Shown here in pieces: positions 59,497 through 64,000 of a stretch of DNA of 64,000 nucleotides. This stretch comes from JAAYJR01 sp964545315 (GTDB taxonomy: Bacteria; Bacteroidota; Bacteroidia; Bacteroidales; Prolixibacteraceae): positions 3,383 through 67,382 of the forward strand of contig CAZJGI010000014.1 of assembly GCA_964545315.1 (NCBI GenBank), given 5' to 3'. The notes beneath the pieces were generated by a model, which saw only the letters and a program-made list of their open reading frames with translations, was not told where the DNA came from and made no database searches. The stretch's first letter is position 1; each line of letters starts with the position of its first letter. Made by a program: the position numbers and the translations under genes.

Positions 59497-61245
59497 ATGT
59501 ACAGGACACATACTTGCGGAGAGTTACGATTAGAAAACAGAGGACAACAAATAACACTGTCCGGTTGGGTTCAACGAGTCAGAGATCTGGGCGGCATGCG
59601 TTTTATTGATCTGCGTGACAGATATGGCATTACCCAGCTTGTTACCGATGAAAATACACCCATTCCGGTAATTGAAATATCTGAAAAGCTGGGAAGAGAG
59701 TTTGTCATTCAGGCTTCCGGAGTTGTCAGGGAACGCTCAAGTAAAAACAAAAGAATGCCTACGGGTGAAATTGAAATTGAGTTAAACGGATTAAAGATAT
59801 TAAGCTCTTCAGAAATACCACCTTTTACTATTGAGGAAGATACTGATGGAGGTGATGAGTTAAGGATGAAATACCGTTATCTGGATTTAAGACGGCCGGT
59901 GGTTCGCAAAAATCTTGAGTTGAGGGCCTCAGTTGCTCATGCGGTAAGGACTTATCTCAATAACGAAGGATTTATCGAAACCGAAACACCGGTTTTAATA
60001 AAATCCACTCCTGAGGGTGCACGTGATTTTGTAGTTCCCTCAAGGATGAATCCGGGAGAGTTCTATGCCCTTCCACAATCACCTCAGGTATTCAAACAAC
60101 TCCTTATGGTTGCCGGTTTTGATAAATATTATCAGATAGTAAAATGCTTCAGGGATGAAGATCTCCGGGCTGACCGGCAGCCTGAGTTCACGCAGATAGA
60201 TTGCGAAATGTCGTTTGTCGAACAGGAGGATGTACTTTCAACATTCGAAGGCCTTATAAAATATATTTTCAAGGAGGTCAAAAAGATTGAGGTTGCAAGC
60301 TTCCCAAGAATCTCATTCGCCGAAGCACTTGAACACTATGGATCTGATAAACCTGATATCAGATTTGATATGAAGATTAATGATTTGACTCAATTTGTAA
60401 AAGGCCATGGATTTTCTGTTTTTGATAATGCCGAGTATACAGGAGCAATATGTATAAAGGGAGGAAGTGATTATTCGAGAAAAAACATCGATGAACTTAC
60501 TGACTGGATTAAACGTCCGCAGATAGGCGCAAAAGGTTTGATATACCTGAAATATAACATAGATAAGACTTATAAATCATCGGCAGACAAATTTTTCTCG
60601 GAACAGAACTTTAAAAGCTGGATTGAAACCGCCAATGCAGAACCCGGCGATATGCTAATTATTCTTTCAGGTAAAAAGCAACAAACATTAAACGCTCTTG
60701 GTGAGTTACGTCTTGAAATGGGCAAAAGGCAGGAACTTCGTGATAAGAATGTATTCAGGCCTTTATGGGTAGTAGATTTTCCACTTTTGGAATGGGATGA
60801 AGAGGCCGGCAGATACTTTGCAATGCATCACCCGTTTACTTCTCCTAAACAGGAGGACACAGAAATGCTTGATACTGATCCGGGGAAGGTGAGAGCTAAT
60901 GCTTATGATCTGGTGATCAATGGGGTAGAAATAGGTGGCGGTTCAGTAAGGATTTTTGATTCTGCACTACAATCAAAAATGTTTAATATCCTTGGCTTAA
61001 CTAATGAAAAAGCGATGATACAATTTGGTTTTCTAATGAATGCATTTAAATACGGAGCTCCACCGCATGCAGGAATTGCATTTGGATTTGACCGGCTAGT
61101 TTCCTTATTAGCCGGATTGGACACAATACGTGATGTAATTGCCTTTCCTAAGAACAATTCAGGCAGGGATGTAATGTCAGATTCTCCCTCACCTATTTCA
61201 GAGGAACAGCTTGATGAGCTTAAATTAAAAATTATTAAAGAATAA
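59497..61245 (+). CDS. aspS: Aspartate--tRNA ligase
   Basis: AspRS charges tRNA-Asp. The 582-aa length is standard for the bacterial type. An OB-fold anticodon-binding domain is N-terminal (about 1-110: GWVQRVRDLGGMRFIDLRDRYG), followed by class II motif 2 (FRDEDLRADRQPEFTQIDCEMSF), the bacterial GAD insertion (about 285-400) and class II motif 3 (GIAFGFDRLVSLLAG). The genome's Asn-tRNA route cannot be judged from this window. It diverges from tadA and ends at a strong terminator. Confidence 0.97.
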   Translation: MYRTHTCGELRLENRGQQITLSGWVQRVRDLGGMRFIDLRDRYGITQLVTDENTPIPVIEISEKLGREFVIQASGVVRERSSKNKRMPTGEIEIELNGLKILSSSEIPPFTIEEDTDGGDELRMKYRYLDLRRPVVRKNLELRASVAHAVRTYLNNEGFIETETPVLIKSTPEGARDFVVPSRMNPGEFYALPQSPQVFKQLLMVAGFDKYYQIVKCFRDEDLRADRQPEFTQIDCEMSFVEQEDVLSTFEGLIKYIFKEVKKIEVASFPRISFAEALEHYGSDKPDIRFDMKINDLTQFVKGHGFSVFDNAEYTGAICIKGGSDYSRKNIDELTDWIKRPQIGAKGLIYLKYNIDKTYKSSADKFFSEQNFKSWIETANAEPGDMLIILSGKKQQTLNALGELRLEMGKRQELRDKNVFRPLWVVDFPLLEWDEEAGRYFAMHHPFTSPKQEDTEMLDTDPGKVRANAYDLVINGVEIGGGSVRIFDSALQSKMFNILGLTNEKAMIQFGFLMNAFKYGAPPHAGIAFGFDRLVSLLAGLDTIRDVIAFPKNNSGRDVMSDSPSPISEEQLDELKLKIIKE

Positions 61246-61260
61246 GGATCAAATTAAAAA

Positions 61261-61301
61261 ATAAAACCCCGGGAATAGAAAATATCCCGGGGTTTTATTT
61301 T
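61261..61301. terminator. Bidirectional intrinsic terminator between aspS and the exbD operon
   Basis: A perfect 14-bp inverted repeat (61261-61274 with 61285-61298; arms contain AAAACCCCGGGA) has a 10-nt loop. The plus strand continues with TTTATTTTT and the minus strand with a T-rich complement (AAAA at its other side), so it can end both converging transcripts. It is the strongest terminator in the window. Confidence 0.9.
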
Positions 61302-61330
61302 TAACATCCGATTTAAATCGGAACATATCT

Positions 61331-61801
61331 TTATCTTTCCGCTCTTTTCCTGGATGAATAGTTGATATGCAAGGCAGCTGCTTTTCTAAGCTCCTGCTTG
61401 ATATCAGTTACTATTCCCATTTTAGTATTCTCATCCACTTTAAGGGAAGTAATCATCATGGGCCTTTCAGCCTCATCCCTTGCTTCTCTTTCGGCAATAA
61501 CATAGTCGCGAATATCAGATACATTAGCGAACTGATCATTTAACTGAATCCGGGGAGCAACTCCAAATGTTTTTTGGTATTGTTGCAATGGTTCACCAAC
61601 ATAGATATAACTCACCAAAGATTTTTTCTCAAGTTTACTCAACTCTGTTGCCTCGGGAAGTCTGATATGTACCATATAAGTAACTTCACGCATGGTTGTA
61701 CTAACCATAAAGAAGAAAAGCAACATAAATACTATATCAGGCAAAGAAGCTGTTGAAATGGGAGGAAGTTCTTTTCCTCCGGATTTTCTGAACTTACTCA
61801 T
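61331..61801 (-). CDS. ExbD/TolR family biopolymer transporter, second copy
   Basis: A 156-aa protein from ATG 61801 (a TTG 6 nt upstream is in frame). It has a short cytoplasmic N-terminus with SGGKELPPISTASLPDIVF, one membrane helix (about 20-38, with MVSTT at its outer end) carrying the conserved Asp of the proton path in PDIVFMLLFF, and a periplasmic domain of about 115 residues. It works with an ExbB-type channel to energise TonB or another envelope machine. It partly overlaps no gene; the neighbouring exbD (61804) is 2 nt upstream. Confidence 0.9.
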   Translation of the reverse strand: MSKFRKSGGKELPPISTASLPDIVFMLLFFFMVSTTMREVTYMVHIRLPEATELSKLEKKSLVSYIYVGEPLQQYQKTFGVAPRIQLNDQFANVSDIRDYVIAEREARDEAERPMMITSLKVDENTKMGIVTDIKQELRKAAALHINYSSRKRAER

Positions 61802-61803
61802 AA

Positions 61804-62379
61804 TCAATTTCCTCCTACTTTTTTAGGTTCAGCTTCTGAGATTCTTGAAGGATAAATTTCACGCACAGCCTCCTGTTGTTCTTTATCAAGATCATTATAG
61901 GATTTCCCAAATTTTTGCTGTGACAATTCCTCCCTCAAGTCATTAATGGCACCAACCAGTTCGTTTTGAACAGCGATGTATGTACCGTATTTAGTATCAA
62001 GGTCATTACGCAATGAGATCACCCCTTTTGTTATCATTACTTCGCCGAAGAATGGCAACTCTTTAGGCTCCTTTTCAGGCAAATCTTCCTCATCAAAAGG
62101 ATTCGCCATAAATTCTTTAGCCCTATCACGTAAATTTTTAATATCGGCATACTCTCCTTCCACCAACAAATCATTATTACGGTTGACCAGTACAACAAAA
62201 ACATTACGTTCCTTTATCTGCTGGTCATCCTGATTTTGTTCTGCATCAACCCATTGTGGAAGTCTTCTTTCCAATCCGCTGTCAACGTCCATCGTGGTTG
62301 TTACCAGGAAAAAGATAAGCAACATAAAAGCAATATCTGCCAATGATGCTGAAGGTATTTCGGGTGTTTTTCTAGCCAT
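61804..62379 (-). CDS. ExbD/TolR family biopolymer transporter, first copy
   Basis: A 191-aa protein with the same layout: a basic N-terminus (MARKTPEIPSASLADIAFML), one membrane helix (about 15-33) with the Asp in ADIAFMLLIFFL, then a long periplasmic part (about 40-191). The periplasmic domain is about 40 residues longer than that of the second copy and its C-terminus is charged (ISEAEPKKVGGN). Two non-identical ExbD proteins suggest they form hetero-assemblies or drive different receptors. It follows the 152-aa membrane gene. Confidence 0.9.
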   Translation of the reverse strand: MARKTPEIPSASLADIAFMLLIFFLVTTTMDVDSGLERRLPQWVDAEQNQDDQQIKERNVFVVLVNRNNDLLVEGEYADIKNLRDRAKEFMANPFDEEDLPEKEPKELPFFGEVMITKGVISLRNDLDTKYGTYIAVQNELVGAINDLREELSQQKFGKSYNDLDKEQQEAVREIYPSRISEAEPKKVGGN

Positions 62380-62412
62380 AATTAATTTTCCTGTTTATTA
62401 CCACGAATTAAA

Positions 62413-62871
62413 TTACTTAAACAACCGGCTTACTGATGAAAAGACAATAGATAAAATTGCCAATCCCAGTAAGATGTATGTCAGATACAAACCGGTATCA
62501 ATCCACTTAGCTACTGTAGCTGTCAGGGTTCCGTTATCTATATACTTCTGGACCCCCATAAACTGTGGTATTTCATCAGATGCCAGCAGATATGATACAA
62601 GGAGTACTACTCCCAGAAATACCAAAGCCATAAGGCCTTTTTTTGCTGCATGAATATCAGTAATCATATGGAACAATCCTGCAAGAATTGCCACTCCTGC
62701 TCCGAATATCAACAAAATGTATGCCCATACCAGATTTGAATTAATCCATCCACCCATTGTTGGATCAGCCTGATTTTCACTGATATTAGCCATTAAGGAT
62801 ACTATAAGAACAGCTGATATTATGATGATTATCCACAGAAGAATTGTAATAATTTTTCCCGCTTTAGCCAT
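62413..62871 (-). CDS. Conserved four-helix membrane protein of the ExbB/ExbD operon
   Basis: A 152-aa protein with four hydrophobic helices (about 7-29, 47-69, 77-96, 122-148) and short loops, no cysteines and no recognised enzymatic motif. It sits between exbB (3 nt upstream) and exbD (33 nt downstream) on the same strand, so it likely belongs to the same machine. Its function is not known to me; I infer a structural or regulatory role. Confidence 0.75.
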   Translation of the reverse strand: MAKAGKIITILLWIIIIISAVLIVSLMANISENQADPTMGGWINSNLVWAYILLIFGAGVAILAGLFHMITDIHAAKKGLMALVFLGVVLLVSYLLASDEIPQFMGVQKYIDNGTLTATVAKWIDTGLYLTYILLGLAILSIVFSSVSRLFK

Positions 62872-62873
62872 GT

Positions 62874-63689
62874 TTATACTGATTTTTTCAGGTTATGTTT
62901 AACCAATAAGTCTAATAATGAGATGGAAGCATCTTCCATATTATTAACTATACTATCGATTTTTGCAACACAATAATTATAGAAAATCTGCAGGATTATA
63001 GCAACTATAAGACCACCTACTGTTGTGATCAAAGCAACTTTAATACCGCCGGCAACCAGTGAGGGAGAGATATCACCTGCAACTTCGATTGCATTAAATG
63101 CACCGATCATACCAATTACTGTTCCAAGGAACCCGAGCATAGGTGCAAGTGCGATAAACAATGCGATCCAGCTTAATCCTCTCTCAAGTAATCCTGCCTG
63201 AACGCCTCCATAAGAAATAATTGATTTCTCAACTACATCAATTCCATGGTCGACTCTGTCAAGACCCTGATAAAAAATACTGGCCACAGGACCGCGTGTT
63301 TTTCTGCATACATCTTTTGCAGCTTCAACACCACCACTATCCAATGCCTGTTCTACATTAGCAAGTAATTTCTTGGTGTTACTTGTTGAGAAATTCAGGT
63401 AAAGAATCCTTTCAATTGCAAAAGCAAGCCCAAGAATAAGTGCTATTAACACGAAGGACATAAAAAACGGGCCTCCGTCGATAAATGTCTGCTTAAGTTG
63501 GCTGTGCAATGATTTTCCTTGTTCTGCCGCAGCAGCAGCCTCTTCAACCGGATCAGCTGTAAGATCCGCCTGCTGTTGCTGAACGGCTGGAGTGTTTTGT
63601 GCGGCAGCCTGATCCTGGGCAACCACAACGTTTGATGCCAAAAAAAACAGCATTCCTGATAATGCTATTAACGCGAATAGTCTTTTCAT
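62874..63689 (-). CDS. exbB: MotA/TolQ/ExbB family proton channel protein
   Basis: A 271-aa inner-membrane protein. It has a signal peptide (about 1-24, SNVVVAQ), a Gln/Ala-rich periplasmic segment (about 25-70), a first membrane helix (about 73-93, MSFVLIALILGLAFAI), the cytoplasmic loop, then the paired helices of the ExbB core (about 165-190 and 208-240), with SWIALFIALAPMLGFLGTVIGMIGAF and GGIKVALITTVGGLIVAI. Together with the ExbD pair it provides proton-motive force to TonB, supporting the receptor at 4195 among others. It starts the operon. Confidence 0.93.
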   Translation of the reverse strand: MKRLFALIALSGMLFFLASNVVVAQDQAAAQNTPAVQQQQADLTADPVEEAAAAAEQGKSLHSQLKQTFIDGGPFFMSFVLIALILGLAFAIERILYLNFSTSNTKKLLANVEQALDSGGVEAAKDVCRKTRGPVASIFYQGLDRVDHGIDVVEKSIISYGGVQAGLLERGLSWIALFIALAPMLGFLGTVIGMIGAFNAIEVAGDISPSLVAGGIKVALITTVGGLIVAIILQIFYNYCVAKIDSIVNNMEDASISLLDLLVKHNLKKSV

Positions 63690-63912
63690 AATTAATTTGA
63701 ATTTTTAATTAATAATCTCCAAGTTTATTTCTATTTATATTTATTTTTTCTGTCAACAAATAACATGTTTTCCAGTGAAAAAATCAAATTTTATCAGATA
63801 AAAATATCAAAAAACATATCATTAAACTGGTTTGTCTCTTACTAATGCTTTTAGGTATGTTTAATTTATGATAATAGTTACAAGACTGCCATACTTTTAT
63901 TTATCTGTTTTT

Positions 63913-64000
<88 letters not shown>

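Overview
The window is a gene-dense, AT-rich chromosomal segment from a member of the Bacteroidota, most likely an environmental Bacteroidales-type organism. Several independent signs agree: promoter boxes of the TAnnTTTG type with TTTG about 18-19 nt upstream; near absence of Shine-Dalgarno sequences; a subtilase with a C-terminal type IX secretion sorting domain; a TonB receptor with an N-terminal carboxypeptidase-regulatory-like domain; a long (631 aa) PurF-like protein; and an ExbB / membrane protein / ExbD / ExbD operon. I see no prophage, insertion sequence, CRISPR array or plasmid functions. Most genes are housekeeping.

Layout. 1-4014 (+): end of a PhoH-type ATPase, mtaB, an inositol-monophosphatase family gene, a small unknown protein and a GT2 glycosyltransferase. 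4018-6636 (+): promoter, TPP riboswitch and a TonB-dependent receptor, predicted to import thiamin or a precursor. 6637-14927 (-): a chorismatase-like gene, deoC, xseB, xseA, a secreted subtilase, a MORN-variant protein and dnaK. 15302-24067 is mixed: a membrane acyltransferase, an outer-membrane-like protein, panB, an RluA-type pseudouridine synthase, cdd, a LysM glucosaminidase, a DUF2459 protein, and a minus-strand pair of a DUF4405 membrane protein with a CoA-disulfide-reductase-like flavoprotein. 24411-32818 (-): seven consecutive genes for surface glycan synthesis or lipid-linked sugar transfer (four polytopic transferases, two DPM-synthase-like GT2s, one methyltransferase).

33101-42585 is largely plus-strand core metabolism: coaD, a degenerate thioredoxin-like protein, pyrE, an SRPBCC protein, rsfS, ftsH, a DUF2007 protein, then cdsA-psd-pssA for phosphatidylethanolamine synthesis; a NUDIX gene and birA lie on the other strand. 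42651-45896 (-): a purF-like gene coupled to a SPOR-domain gene, and a YebC gene. 46014-53303 (mostly +): miaB, a NifX/NifB-like protein, yjjX (-), a GNAT, an AlbA_2 protein, an alkaline phosphatase, a BASS transporter and a lysophospholipid acyltransferase. 53322-56305 (-): a DEAD-box helicase, dprA and a small membrane protein. 56417-56597 is a short-motif repeat tract. 56655-61245: aroB-aroA (+), tadA (-), aspS (+) with a strong terminator. 61331-63689 (-): the ExbB/ExbD proton-channel operon. 63914-64000 (-): tRNA-Ser(GGA), complete at the window edge.

No clearly new multi-gene system stands out. The items most worth a second look are the TPP riboswitch with a displaced P1 strand and a competing hairpin, the 17-bp inverted repeat over the promoter of the flavoprotein/DUF4405 pair, the glycosyltransferase cluster with a duplicated two-gene unit, and the orphan chorismatase-like gene.
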